A stretch of 64,000 bases of DNA, taken from the NCBI RefSeq assembly GCF_900129285.1, contig NZ_FQUW01000006.1, positions 62,001-126,000 on the forward strand. Reading direction: 5' to 3'. The notes beneath the pieces were generated by a model. It did not search any database. It had not been told where the DNA came from and worked only from the letters and a program-made list of their open reading frames with translations. The DNA is from Desulfofundulus australicus DSM 11792. GTDB taxonomy: Bacteria; Bacillota; Desulfotomaculia; Desulfotomaculales; Desulfovirgulaceae. Made by a program: the position numbers and the translations under genes. How positions within the stretch are numbered: position 1 is the stretch's first letter; every line of letters starts with the position of its first letter. This document shows positions 55,932-64,000 of the stretch, piece by piece.

Positions 55932-56870
55932 TTAGCCAACCTCCTTAAGGCATGCAAGGACTTTTTCCAGGGATTCCGGATCCTGAACCGACCAGCACCT
56001 GACCTGACGGTTAATTTTACGCAAAAGGCCACATAGTACCGTCCCGGGACCCACTTCAACAAAAGCCTGCACGCCGTCGGCAATAAGACGCCGCATGCTT
56101 TCCTCCCAGCGCACGGGGTTGTATACCTGCTGCACCAGGAGTTTTTTAACTTCCTCCCCGGATGTTACGTAATCAGCGGTGACATTGGCTACCACCGGAA
56201 TTCGAGGATCGGCAATGGCTACCCCTTCCAGCTCCCGGGCCAGCTTTTCTCCGGCCGGGCGCATTAAGCTGGAATGGAAAGGAGCGCTCACAGCCAGGGG
56301 GACACATCGCCTGGCCCCCGCTTCCCTGGCCAGCCTGCAGGCAAGTTCCAGAGCCTCCATCTCCCCGGCTATAACCACCTGCCCCGGACAGTTGAGGTTA
56401 ACCGCTTCCACCACCCCCGAGCCGGATACCCGCTGGCAGATTTCCTGAACCGTGGGAACCTCCAGGCCCAGAACGGCAGCCATACCACCTGTCCCCAGAG
56501 GTACAGCCTCCTGCATAAACTGGCCCCGCTTGCGTACAATTTTTACCGCCTCGGCAAAGTTCATGGCCTCCGCTGCTATCAGCGCGCTGTATTCCCCCAG
56601 GCTGTGACCGGCTACCACATCCGGTACCACCCCCCTTTCCTGCAGTACCCGTAAGCAGGCCACACTTACCGTAAGGATGGCAGGCTGGGCGTTCACCGTA
56701 TGCTGGAGCTCCTCCGCCGGTCCATCAAAGCAGAGGCGGCTTAAAGTAAAACCTAAAGAAGCATCGGCTTCCGCAAAGACCTGCCGCGCAGCCGGGTAGC
56801 ATTCATAAAGCTGACGGCCCATTCCAGCATATTGCGAGCCCTGGCCGGGAAAGATGAAAGCCAGCTTCAC
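55932..56870 (-). CDS. fabD: Malonyl-CoA:ACP transacylase
   Basis: A 312-residue acyltransferase loading malonyl onto [18 protein letters not shown] at 8-22, active-site serine in [12 protein letters not shown] near 92, and the histidine in SAPFHSSLM near 200. It shares ATGA with the fabK stop, so the two are coupled. Confidence 0.97.
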   Translation of the reverse strand: MKLAFIFPGQGSQYAGMGRQLYECYPAARQVFAEADASLGFTLSRLCFDGPAEELQHTVNAQPAILTVSVACLRVLQERGVVPDVVAGHSLGEYSALIAAEAMNFAEAVKIVRKRGQFMQEAVPLGTGGMAAVLGLEVPTVQEICQRVSGSGVVEAVNLNCPGQVVIAGEMEALELACRLAREAGARRCVPLAVSAPFHSSLMRPAGEKLARELEGVAIADPRIPVVANVTADYVTSGEEVKKLLVQQVYNPVRWEESMRRLIADGVQAFVEVGPGTVLCGLLRKINRQVRCWSVQDPESLEKVLACLKEVG

Positions 56871-57856
56871 TTCCCGGTCACCACCCAGCGGGAAGCTGAA
56901 GACAGCAGCTCGGCTGCACCCCGTACTACGTCCATTACAATCTCCCGGGCGGGTTGAATTTCCTTGACCATGGCCGAAACCTGCCCGGCCATTACCGATC
57001 CATATACCACATCCCCTTCAACCATGGCTGCCCGCAGCTTCCCCACGCCCAGCTTCTCCATTTCTTCCGGCGGGGCACAGCGGCTCTCCAGCTCTTCAAA
57101 CTGCCTGCTCAGCTTATTGCGTAAAACCCGCACCGGATGGCCGGTGGGCCGTCCGGTAACCACCGTATCCCGGTCCCTGGCCTTAATCACCATTTCTTTT
57201 ACGGCCGGGTGGATGGTACATTCCGCCGCGCACATGAATCGCGTTCCCATCTGGACACCCTGGGCGCCCAGCATAAGGGCAGCAGCCAGGCCCCGGCCAT
57301 CGTAAATGCCACCAGCGGCAATAACGGGAATGTCCACCGCATCTACGACCTGCGGAACCAGGGGCAAGGTGCAGAGTTCCCCTACATGGCCGCCGCTCTC
57401 CATGCCCTCGGCAATAAGGGCATCAACCCCGCTCCTGGCCAGGCGCCGGGCCAGGGCAACCGAAGCCACCACCGGAATTACGCGGATACCTGCTTTTTTA
57501 AGGTCGGGCAGGTACTTTCCGGGGTTGCCCGCCCCGGTGGTAATTACCGGAACCCGTTCTTCCAGAAGCACCTGCATTACTTCGTCCACGAAAGGCGAGC
57601 GCAACATAACATTAACCCCGAAGGGTTTGGACGTCAATTTCCGGGCCAGGCGTACCTGCTCCCTCACCCAATCCGGAGGAGCCTGTCCGGAACCAATAAT
57701 TCCCAGACCGCCGGCTTCACTGACGGCAGCTGCCAGTTCAGCAGTGGAAACCCAGGCCATCCCACCCTGAATAACAGGATATTCAATTCCCAGCAAATCG
57801 CAAAGTTTCGTGCGGATAATAGCTATCCGTCTCCCTTCTTGCTTACCTACTGGCAA
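56867..57856 (-). CDS. fabK: Enoyl-ACP reductase II (FMN-dependent)
   Basis: A 329-residue TIM-barrel flavoenzyme of the nitronate monooxygenase/FabK group. It starts LLGIEYPVIQGGMAWVSTAELAAAVSEAGGLGIIGSG, with GMESGGHVGE and AAGGIYDGRGLAAAL FMN-site motifs. It replaces FabI as the last step of elongation. The TTG at 57856 has no ribosome binding site; GAAGGGAG lies later, and the only in-frame codons at its spacing are ATA/ATT (57826-57820), so a non-canonical start is possible. Confidence 0.92.
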   Translation of the reverse strand: MPVGKQEGRRIAIIRTKLCDLLGIEYPVIQGGMAWVSTAELAAAVSEAGGLGIIGSGQAPPDWVREQVRLARKLTSKPFGVNVMLRSPFVDEVMQVLLEERVPVITTGAGNPGKYLPDLKKAGIRVIPVVASVALARRLARSGVDALIAEGMESGGHVGELCTLPLVPQVVDAVDIPVIAAGGIYDGRGLAAALMLGAQGVQMGTRFMCAAECTIHPAVKEMVIKARDRDTVVTGRPTGHPVRVLRNKLSRQFEELESRCAPPEEMEKLGVGKLRAAMVEGDVVYGSVMAGQVSAMVKEIQPAREIVMDVVRGAAELLSSASRWVVTGK

Positions 57857-57859
57857 TTT

Positions 57860-58867
57860 TTAACGACGATGATCATACCAGCGCATCAGGACAGCCCCCC
57901 AGGTAAGGCCTGCCCCAAAAGCCACCAGCACCACATGATTTCCGTTTTGAATCCGCCCTGCAACCAGCGCTTCGTGCAGGGCTATAGGTATAGAGGCAGC
58001 AGAAGTATTACCATAGCGGTCCACATTAATCCAAACCCGTTCTAAAGGCAGGTCGAACCTTTTAGCAGCAGCTTCGATGATGCGGATGTTGGCCTGGTGA
58101 GGTATTAAAAAATCCAGCTCTTTCAGCCCCAGACCGGCTGCCTGTAAGACCTCCCGGCAGCCCTCTTCCATCACCCTTACAGCAAATTTAAAAACTTCCC
58201 GGCCGTTCATATGTATAAAATGCTGGTTTTTGGCCAGGGTTTCCTCCGACGCGGGGTAACGGGAAAGACCTGCCGGCAGGGATAAAAGGTGCCCCCCGCT
58301 TCCTTCCGCACCCAAACGGGTGGCCAGAATACCGTAACCTTCCGGTACCGGACCGAGAATCACTGCCCCGGCTCCGTCACCAAAAAGAACGCATGTATTG
58401 CGGTCCTTCCAGTTAACCAGCCGGCTCAGCACTTCCGTACCAATTACCAGGACATTTCTGGCCGTTCCCGAGGCTACAAACTGGCTGCCACAGGCCAGGG
58501 CGTATATAAAGCCGGTACAGCCCGCCTGAACGTCAAAGGCACCGGCTTCTCTCGCCCCCAGGGCATGCTGTACCAGGCAGGCTGTAGCCGGAAACAGCAT
58601 GTCCGGGCTGTTGGTGGCCACGATTATCAGATCGATTTCCTCCGCATCCACCCCGGCATCCTCCAGGGCCCGGCGGGCAGCCTGAATGGCCAGATCGGAA
58701 GCCGCTTCATGTTCCGCAGCGATGTGGCGTGTCCGGATGCCCGTACGGGTGCGGATCCACTCGTCACTGGTATCCACCATGCGCTCCAGATCCGCGTTGG
58801 TAAGTATGCGCTCGGGCACATAAATACCTGTACCCCAAATTCCCACGGGCACAACCTGCTTGGGCAT
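57860..58867 (-). CDS. fabH: 3-oxoacyl-ACP synthase III
   Basis: A 335-residue initiating condensing enzyme. The active cysteine is in QAGCTGFIYAL (about C115), histidine in FLIPHQANIRI and asparagine in YGNTSAASIPIAL. ATG at 58867 overlaps the plsX stop by one base (TAATG). Confidence 0.97.
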   Translation of the reverse strand: MPKQVVPVGIWGTGIYVPERILTNADLERMVDTSDEWIRTRTGIRTRHIAAEHEAASDLAIQAARRALEDAGVDAEEIDLIIVATNSPDMLFPATACLVQHALGAREAGAFDVQAGCTGFIYALACGSQFVASGTARNVLVIGTEVLSRLVNWKDRNTCVLFGDGAGAVILGPVPEGYGILATRLGAEGSGGHLLSLPAGLSRYPASEETLAKNQHFIHMNGREVFKFAVRVMEEGCREVLQAAGLGLKELDFLIPHQANIRIIEAAAKRFDLPLERVWINVDRYGNTSAASIPIALHEALVAGRIQNGNHVVLVAFGAGLTWGAVLMRWYDHRR

Positions 58868-59889
58868 TAATTAATCCCTACTTTCTGTACTTCGGCGGTA
58901 TTTTCAACGTTGCTCTTTATGGCGTCGACCAGTCCGGCTTCCACTGCCTCCCTGGCCCTTTTAATGGCGTTTTTAATTGCCCGGGCGGTTGAACTGCCGT
59001 GGCAAATAATAGATACACCATTAACTCCCAGAAGAGGTGCCCCGCCGTACTCCGCGTAATCGATACGTTTTTCAAAACACCTGAAAGCGGAAGTGGCCAG
59101 GGCAGTTCCCATTTTGGCCAGCCAGCTCCGGGTAACCTCTTCCTTGAACATCTTTAGTAAAGCGATGGCCAGTCCTTCCCCGGCTTTTAAAACAATATTA
59201 CCCACAAAACCATCACAGACCACTACATCCACTGTACCGGCAAAAATGTCCCGCCCCTCCACGTTACCAGTAAAATTAATGTTCTTTGCCTGGCGCAGCA
59301 GGGGGAAAGCAGCCAGAGTAAGTTCATTACCCTTGGTCTCTTCCTCCCCCACATTCAAAAGACCAACCCGCGGGCTGGGGATACCCAGGATTTTCTCAGC
59401 ATAAAGGGATCCCATAATGGCAAATTGCAATAAATGCTGGGGTTTGCAATCCACATTGGCCCCGGCATCGATGAGGAGGGTTGCCCCCCCGTTCCGGGGT
59501 AAAATGCTGGCAATTGCCGGGCGGTCAATCCCCTGAATACGCCCGAGCCCCAAAAGGGAAGCTGCCATGGCCGCCCCCGTGCTGCCGGCAGAAACCACAG
59601 CCACAGCCTCTCCTTCCCTCACCAGCCTGACAGCCTGAACTATAGAAGACTGTTTCTTCTTCCGGACTGCAACAGCTGGATGCTCCCCCATGGCTATAAC
59701 TTCCGGCGCATGAAACACTTCAATTTGCTCCGGAGGTGATTGGCCCAGCCCGAGCATAATTTTCTCCTGATCCCCCACCAGGATGATCTTCTGGCGGTAT
59801 TCCCTGGCCGCTTCCACTGCCCCCCGTACTATTTCCCCCGGCGCGTGGTCGCCGCCCATGGCATCAACGGCAATCTTCACTGCCGCCAT
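58867..59889 (-). CDS. plsX: Phosphate acyltransferase
   Basis: A 340-residue enzyme making acyl-phosphate from acyl-ACP, the first step of phospholipid assembly with PlsY. AVDAMGGDHAPGEIVRGA at 8-25, SAGSTGAAMAA near 98 and LLNVGEEETKGNEL near 170 are diagnostic. ATG 59889 overlaps the fapR stop by 13 nt. Confidence 0.97.
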   Translation of the reverse strand: MAAVKIAVDAMGGDHAPGEIVRGAVEAAREYRQKIILVGDQEKIMLGLGQSPPEQIEVFHAPEVIAMGEHPAVAVRKKKQSSIVQAVRLVREGEAVAVVSAGSTGAAMAASLLGLGRIQGIDRPAIASILPRNGGATLLIDAGANVDCKPQHLLQFAIMGSLYAEKILGIPSPRVGLLNVGEEETKGNELTLAAFPLLRQAKNINFTGNVEGRDIFAGTVDVVVCDGFVGNIVLKAGEGLAIALLKMFKEEVTRSWLAKMGTALATSAFRCFEKRIDYAEYGGAPLLGVNGVSIICHGSSTARAIKNAIKRAREAVEAGLVDAIKSNVENTAEVQKVGIN

Positions 59890-60455
59890 ACCTCCTCTGC
59901 TATGGCGAAAATAAGAAATTTTCCTTCCAGTACTGTTTCGTTATTAACCCTTGAGGCAACCCTTACCATATATTTATTGCCCTTTTTGCGCCTGACAAAC
60001 GCTCTGGCCACCACTTTTTCCCCGCAGAATACCGGGCGGCGGAAACTTACCTTAGTAGTTCCGGTCAGGGCCACTTCCGCATCGCACAAAGCCACTGCCA
60101 GGGAGTTGGCCTGGGCAAATAAATAATGCCCCCGGGCCACGCGGGTGTGCCTGAAGGTCATATCTTCGGTAATGGTTAATATGGAAACTCCCGAGCGGCC
60201 CATGTTCAGTTCCACCAGTTCACCCACCAGATCGGCCTCGGACAGGGCCCGGAGCTGGCCGTAAACACCCCGGGCCACCTGCTCCAACCGTTCCCGCTTC
60301 TCCGGAATATGTAACTCAGTGCGATCCAGCCGTATGGTCTGCACGCTGACCCCCAGGATGGCGGCCAGGTCCTCATCGGTAAGGAAAGGATTTCCGCTCA
60401 GGTAACGGGCCACCAGCTGCTGCCGGCTCAGTTTTCCTGTATGACTTCTGGCCAT
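59877..60455 (-). CDS. fapR: Fatty acid biosynthesis transcriptional repressor
   Basis: A 192-residue repressor with an N-terminal HTH (LVARYLSGNPFLTDEDLAAILGVSVQTIRLDRTELHIPE) and a C-terminal hot-dog domain that binds malonyl-CoA. The effector releases it from DNA. The frame is open to 60521, but that stretch contains the promoter and operator, so ATG 60455 (MARSHTGKL) is chosen. It autoregulates fapR-plsX-fabHKDG-acpP-fabF. Confidence 0.95.
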   Translation of the reverse strand: MARSHTGKLSRQQLVARYLSGNPFLTDEDLAAILGVSVQTIRLDRTELHIPEKRERLEQVARGVYGQLRALSEADLVGELVELNMGRSGVSILTITEDMTFRHTRVARGHYLFAQANSLAVALCDAEVALTGTTKVSFRRPVFCGEKVVARAFVRRKKGNKYMVRVASRVNNETVLEGKFLIFAIAEEVWRQ

Positions 60456-60471
60456 TGCCCCATCACCATTT

Positions 60472-60488
60472 TTAGCACCTGGTACTAA
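60472..60488 (-). promoter_or_regulatory. FapR operator
   Basis: TTAGCACCTGGTACTAA is a 17-base near-palindrome with one mismatch, matching the known FapR box (TTAGTACCTGGTACTAA type). It lies just downstream of the -10 and 17 bases upstream of the fapR ATG, where binding would block initiation. Confidence 0.9.
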
Positions 60489-60492
60489 AATA

Positions 60493-60521
60493 AGTATAAC
60501 GGGGTTACCAGAAAAAAGCAA
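60493..60521 (-). promoter_or_regulatory. Promoter of the fapR-fab operon
   Basis: On the minus strand TTGCTT (60521-60516), 17-base spacer, TATACT (60498-60493). The FapR operator follows directly. Confidence 0.75.
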
Positions 60522-60532
60522 CTTGTTCGGGG

Positions 60533-60580
60533 CAAAAAATTTTCCGGTAAGGCAGACAGGTTTATCGGCCTTACCGGAAA
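60533..60580 (-). terminator. Terminator after rpmF
   Basis: TTTCCGGTAAGGC (60541-60553) is perfectly complementary to GCCTTACCGGAAA (60568-60580), a 13-base stem, followed on the minus strand by ATTTTTTG. It ends yceD-rpmF before the fapR promoter. Confidence 0.9.
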
Positions 60581-60620
60581 CTACCCGGGCAAAACTACCC
60601 CCACAATATATAATTCCTTT

Positions 60621-60797
60621 TTACTGAACTTTTACTACTTCCTTAGCTTTGTAATAACCGCATTCCGGGCAAACCCGGTGGGGCAGGATTAGAGCATGAC
60701 ACTGGGAGCAACGCACCAGCCCTGGAGCCTCTATCTTCCAGTGAGCCCGCCGCATTCTGGCCCGGCGTTTGGAAGTTTTTCTTTTGGGAACGCCCAT
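60621..60797 (-). CDS. rpmF: 50S ribosomal protein L32
   Basis: A 58-residue ribosomal protein. MGVPKRKTSKRRARMRRAHWK start and a four-cysteine zinc ribbon (RCSQC, nine residues, CPEC) are diagnostic of the Zn-binding L32 form. ATG 60797. Directly after yceD, its usual partner; fab genes follow, the common yceD-rpmF-fab order. Confidence 0.96.
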   Translation of the reverse strand: MGVPKRKTSKRRARMRRAHWKIEAPGLVRCSQCHALILPHRVCPECGYYKAKEVVKVQ

Positions 60798-60830
60798 TTC
60801 TTCTAACCCCCTTTAACCAAAAACTATTGA

Positions 60831-61358
60831 TCAATTTTTAAATATTTCCTTGAGCACACTCAAACGCGGATCTATTTCTTCCCTTTCACAGGTACAGGTT
60901 GCCCTGTTCAGGTTCTGGCCGCAGAAGGAACATAGGCCGCGACATTCCTCCCGGCATAGAAAGCGCATGGGCATCTCCAGTAAAATACTTTTCAAAACTT
61001 CCGGTGTAATATCAAGGACGTTGCCGGTAAAAGGTATCCACTCCTGGGCTTCCTCTGCTGATGGATCCACCGCAGGAAAGTCTTCATCATCCGCAGGATA
61101 ATATACCTCGCTCAACTGGACTTCCAGCGGCAGGGAAAAAGGCTCCAGGCAGCGGCCGCAAAGAACTTTCAAAGCGCCTGTCACTTTTCCCTTCACGATA
61201 AGCGCCCTGCCGGTATTACTTATCTCCGCAAAAACCCGGGCAGGGCCATCAAAACTTAATTTCTCCCCCTGAAATTCTAAATCGGGCAGGTGAGAAGAAA
61301 GTTCCACCTCTATACTTTCCCCGGGGCTCTTTTTCAAATCTGCCACATCAATACGCAT
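60831..61358 (-). CDS. YceD/DUF177 family protein
   Basis: A 175-residue protein of the family needed for normal 23S rRNA accumulation in E. coli and plants. It has the LCGRCLEPFSLPLEV motif, an acidic loop (DDEDFPAVDPS) and a C-terminal cysteine-rich region (CREECRGLCSFCGQNLNRATCTC), probably a zinc site. ATG at 61358. Cotranscribed with rpmF 33 nt downstream. Confidence 0.92.
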   Translation of the reverse strand: MRIDVADLKKSPGESIEVELSSHLPDLEFQGEKLSFDGPARVFAEISNTGRALIVKGKVTGALKVLCGRCLEPFSLPLEVQLSEVYYPADDEDFPAVDPSAEEAQEWIPFTGNVLDITPEVLKSILLEMPMRFLCREECRGLCSFCGQNLNRATCTCEREEIDPRLSVLKEIFKN

Positions 61359-61388
61359 ATCTTTACACCCCTTAATTTAACAAACTCA

Positions 61389-61417
61389 ATTATATAGGGG
61401 CCCTGCTTCTTTGTCAA
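61389..61417 (-). promoter_or_regulatory. Consensus sigma-A promoter for yceD-rpmF
   Basis: On the minus strand a perfect TTGACA (61417-61412), 17-base spacer and perfect TATAAT (61394-61389), as expected of a strong ribosomal-protein promoter. Confidence 0.92.
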
Positions 61418-61450
61418 GGCAAAGGCCTGGGCAGGTCACCCGGCAGCGGC

Positions 61451-61479
61451 AAAAAAATACCGCCGGGTTATACCGGCGG
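61451..61479 (-). terminator. Terminator of the acetate-CoA ligase/DRTGG operon
   Basis: CCGCCGG (61460-61466) and CCGGCGG (61473-61479) form a perfect stem; on the minus strand it is followed by TATTTTTTT. It lies just after the DRTGG gene stop. Confidence 0.9.
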
Positions 61480-61495
61480 CAAACATGCTGGCTGA

Positions 61496-62545
61496 CTATT
61501 TTAACGCCTCCAGAATGGCCTCCCACTGGCAGTACTGTTCCACATTTTCCAGGGCAACTTTAATTCCGGTAACATCACCGGGCCTCAAGCGGCGGGACAC
61601 ATGATTAATCTTTTCAACGGTGGTGTAGGTATCGTAATGAACCAGGATCAGGGGCACCCCTTTCTCCTGGGCCCGGGCAATAACCTTAACATCGGGATAG
61701 AGCCCGCCGGTGAGGATGAGCACCGAGGTACTGGTCTCCAGGGCAGCCAGGGCAACATCCGCCCGGTCACCCCCCAGTATTACCGCCTTATCGGCAGTGC
61801 GGCGGAAATAACTCAAAGCGCTCTCGGCGGTCATAGCACCAACCACCACATCCTCCACCAGGCGGTTGAGGTTCGTGCTGCCGGCCAGAATTTCCCCTCC
61901 CAGCACCTCATAAAATTCTTCTACGGTAGGGGAAGCAATTTCCGAACGGCGCGGAATTACGCCCAGAGTCCGGTACCCGTTTTCCTCCAGTATGGGCCGG
62001 TAGACACCTTCTGTCTTGGCCAGGAGGGGACGGGGAATGTTATTGAAAATGTCGCCCAGCAAATTTACCCCCGCCGCAGTCACGCTGCGATTATAAAACA
62101 GGGCCCGGTCAAGGCTGAAATCGTTCTGGATGTTCAACACCATCAATACCCGGGCGTTCAGCTTTTTAGCCAGGGTAATGTCATCCAGATCGCAGGCGGC
62201 GTATGCGTAAGGATATATTGCCCCCCCGATGATTACCACATCCGCCCCTTCCGAAATACGCTCGTAGGCTTCCATAACACTGGAAAGGGCGTCCTTGCAA
62301 CCTACTCCGGACAGGTAAGAGGGCCCGATAACCCGGGGAACCATAAATTCCAGGGGGACATCCATTCCCAGCACTTCCCGCATCAAAACAGCATCCTCGT
62401 CAACCCGTTCCGGTCCCCGGGAAGGGCTGCCAATGGGCTTGAAATATGCCACCCGGAACCCCTCTTTCTGCAGCTTCTGCGCCAGGCCCAGGGCCAGGGC
62501 CGTTTTACCGCTGGCTGGAGTGCCCATGATGTATAGATTTCTCAT
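61496..62545 (-). CDS. DRTGG/phosphotransacetylase-N-like protein (P-loop plus DRTGG)
   Basis: A 349-residue protein. The N-terminal half is a BioD-like P-loop ATPase domain (MGTPASGKTALALGLAQKL near residue 8; VVIIGGAIYPYAYAACDLDDI near 105), and a DRTGG domain spans about 215-320 (AESALSYFRRTADKAVILGGDRADVALAALE). The same two domains form the N-terminal regulatory half of enterobacterial Pta, but the acetyltransferase domain is missing. It follows the ADP-forming acetate-CoA ligase by 12 nt, suggesting a regulator or partner of that enzyme. ATG 62545 after GTGAGGTG. Confidence 0.88.
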   Translation of the reverse strand: MRNLYIMGTPASGKTALALGLAQKLQKEGFRVAYFKPIGSPSRGPERVDEDAVLMREVLGMDVPLEFMVPRVIGPSYLSGVGCKDALSSVMEAYERISEGADVVIIGGAIYPYAYAACDLDDITLAKKLNARVLMVLNIQNDFSLDRALFYNRSVTAAGVNLLGDIFNNIPRPLLAKTEGVYRPILEENGYRTLGVIPRRSEIASPTVEEFYEVLGGEILAGSTNLNRLVEDVVVGAMTAESALSYFRRTADKAVILGGDRADVALAALETSTSVLILTGGLYPDVKVIARAQEKGVPLILVHYDTYTTVEKINHVSRRLRPGDVTGIKVALENVEQYCQWEAILEALK

Positions 62546-62557
62546 CAATTCAACACC

Positions 62558-64000
62558 TCACGATATGGTAATTTTAATATCGAGGGCACTTAAGCCCTGG
62601 TTGTAAACGAATACGGGGTTTATATCTATTTCGTTAATTTCCGGGAAGTCCAGCACAAGCCGGGCCGTACGGCCAATTGCTTCCACCAGCGCCGGCAGGT
62701 CGGCCGGCTTTTCGCCCCGGTAGCCCCGCAGGAGGGTGAAGGCCTTGGTTTCGGAAAGCATATTTTCGATCTCCTGCCGGGTGAGGCCCTGGGCCAGGCG
62801 GAAGGAAACATCTTTTAGCAGGTTAACGTAAATACCACCCAGGCCGCAGGCAATCATGGGGCCAAACTGAACATCCCGGGTCATCCCGATGATCAGCTCC
62901 ACACCCTTTGGCATCATTTTCTGTACCTCTATACCGTAAACCACCGCCTGGGGCAGCAAGCGATGAACATTTTCCATTATTTCAATAAACGCCCTGCGAA
63001 CTGCTTCCGGAGAATCAAGGCCGACTTTTACGCCGCCCACGTCGGTTTTGTGCAGGATCTTGGGAGAAGCCACTTTCAGGACCACCGGGTAGCCCATTTT
63101 TTCAGCTTCTTCCACTGCCTCCTCGGGAGTGGTGGCCAGGGAAATGGGAGCAGCCGGAATACCGTAGGCCCTGGCAACAGCCGCCGCTTCATTTCCCAGC
63201 AGCACCAGGCGGTTATCACGCAAAGCATCGTAAAAAACAGCTTTAACCGCCTTCTTATCCACGTCCGGGTAATCCAGATCATTACCCCCGGCAGGGGCGC
63301 TGCGGAACTCAGCGTACCTGACCAGCCCATCAATAGCCGCAATTGCCGGTTCCGGGAAAGTATAACAGGGCAAGCCTGCCTCCGACATAACCCGGGCACC
63401 TTCAGCCATGGACTCGCCACCCAGATAAACTCCCATCACGGGCTTGTGGGGATATTTCTTTTGCAGCTCAATTACAGCCCGGGTGGTTTCCAGAGGCTGG
63501 GCTACGGCAGTGGGACACATTAAAACCACCACGCTGTCCACGTTGGGATCGGCAAGGACCCTTTCCAGGGCAAAACGGTAACGGTCGGCCCTGGCGTCAC
63601 CCAGAACGTCCACCGGGTTATACAGGGCGGCCTCGGCGGGCAGTCCACCGCGCAATTCCTCAATTGTTTCTTTGGTAAACCTGGCCATGGTCAGGGATCT
63701 GGCTTCCACATTGTCCGTAGCTACAATGCCTGGACCTCCGGAGTTGGTTACAATGGCCACTCTTCTGCCGGCCGGAACCGGGCAACGGGAGAAGGCAATG
63801 GCCAGTTCAAACAATTCGGTCATGGACCGGGCACGGATTACCCCGCACTGACGGAAGGCCGTGTCATAAGCCAGGTCACTGCCGGCCAATGCCCCGGTGT
63901 GCGAAGAGGCAGCCTGGGCACCGGCCTGGCTGGTGCCGGATTTGAGAATAATTACCGGCTTTTTGCGTGTGGCCTCACGAACCACTTCCAGGAAACGGGG
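62558..64000 (-). CDS. Acetate-CoA ligase (ADP-forming), fused alpha/beta, N-terminus outside window
   Basis: At least 481 codons are in the window; the frame runs off the right edge with no start. It contains the phosphohistidine-type ligase-CoA segment (ILKSGTSQAGAQAASSHTGALAGSDLAYDTAFRQCGV, TNSGGPGIVATD) and the ATP-grasp beta domain (AAPISLATTPEEAVEEAEKMGYPVVLKVASPKILHKTDVGGVKVGL, then MIACGLGGIYVNLLKDVSFRLA and EINEIDINPVFVY). The enzyme makes ATP from acetyl- or acyl-CoA, a common energy step in anaerobes. The alpha and beta parts are fused. Followed by the DRTGG gene. Confidence 0.93.
   Translation of the reverse strand, partial: PRFLEVVREATRKKPVIILKSGTSQAGAQAASSHTGALAGSDLAYDTAFRQCGVIRARSMTELFELAIAFSRCPVPAGRRVAIVTNSGGPGIVATDNVEARSLTMARFTKETIEELRGGLPAEAALYNPVDVLGDARADRYRFALERVLADPNVDSVVVLMCPTAVAQPLETTRAVIELQKKYPHKPVMGVYLGGESMAEGARVMSEAGLPCYTFPEPAIAAIDGLVRYAEFRSAPAGGNDLDYPDVDKKAVKAVFYDALRDNRLVLLGNEAAAVARAYGIPAAPISLATTPEEAVEEAEKMGYPVVLKVASPKILHKTDVGGVKVGLDSPEAVRRAFIEIMENVHRLLPQAVVYGIEVQKMMPKGVELIIGMTRDVQFGPMIACGLGGIYVNLLKDVSFRLAQGLTRQEIENMLSETKAFTLLRGYRGEKPADLPALVEAIGRTARLVLDFPEINEIDINPVFVYNQGLSALDIKITIS

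Noticed and set aside
61601-62536. Long 311-residue open frame on the plus strand
   Set aside because: Completely antisense to the DRTGG gene, with no start signal and no recognisable domain; a codon-bias shadow. The same holds for long antisense frames at 57137-58045, 43214-44110, 25523-26254 and 54477-54857.

Overview
The window reads as chromosome from a spore-forming, probably anaerobic and thermophilic Firmicute of the Desulfotomaculum/Pelotomaculum (Peptococcaceae) kind. This is inferred from gene content: DapL-type lysine synthesis, a PyrR-controlled pyrimidine operon, FapR-controlled fatty acid synthesis with FabK, a BirA-type biotin operator, an alpha/beta-type SASP gene, a GerAB-type germination permease, copper-amine-oxidase-type stalk-domain proteins and ADP-forming acetate-CoA ligase. 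Many starts are TTG or GTG behind strong GGAGG sites, and several were moved inward from the longest open frame because of the ribosome binding site. I saw no rRNA, tRNA, CRISPR array or transposase.

Layout. 1-5600 (minus): aminotransferase (cut by the window edge), dapL, dapF and a Ca2+ P-type ATPase. 5886-7643 (plus): rqcH. 7670-11696 (minus): bioY-bioD-bioA-bioB behind a BirA operator. 11869-15267: alr, ald and a broken amino acid permease fused head-to-head to a broken sensor kinase, followed by an intact YesN-like regulator to 16382. 16330-27255 (minus): the whole UMP pathway, pyrR-pyrB-pyrC-carA-carB-pyrK-pyrD-pyrF-pyrE, with two PyrR attenuators and a SASP gene on the opposite strand between pyrF and pyrE. 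27384-31901 (plus): LytS/LytT two-component pair and cstA. 32012-33703 (minus): macro-domain protein and class I glutamine amidotransferase, separated by a 309-bp MITE-like element. 33868-37136 (plus): pabA-pabB-pabC behind a leader with a regular (G/U)AG triplet array that looks like a TRAP site. 37181-39693: divergent stalk-domain proteins and a TusA remnant. 39774-46233 (minus): an RlmI-like methyltransferase, then mtaD, a class II aldolase, ahcY, mtnA and mtnP, a SAH/MTA (possibly 5'-deoxyadenosine) salvage cluster. 46438-51854: a poorly characterised cluster of an ArsR regulator, two tiny ferritin-like proteins, two small membrane proteins, a 29-residue membrane peptide, two paralogous flavoproteins and a GerAB-like permease. 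51925-61417 (minus): ftsY, rnc, fabF, acpP, fabG, fabD, fabK, fabH, plsX, fapR, rpmF and yceD. 61496-64000 (minus): a DRTGG-domain protein and ADP-forming acetate-CoA ligase (cut by the window edge).

How it fits together. Most of the window is housekeeping biosynthesis with readable control signals: BirA operator, PyrR attenuators, FapR operator, a sigma-G promoter and near-consensus sigma-A promoters. The signals most worth following are the TRAP-like leader of pabABC, the uncharacterised 46.4-51.9 kb cluster, the aldolase-type MTA salvage operon, the double gene-truncation junction near 14.9 kb and the MITE-like element.
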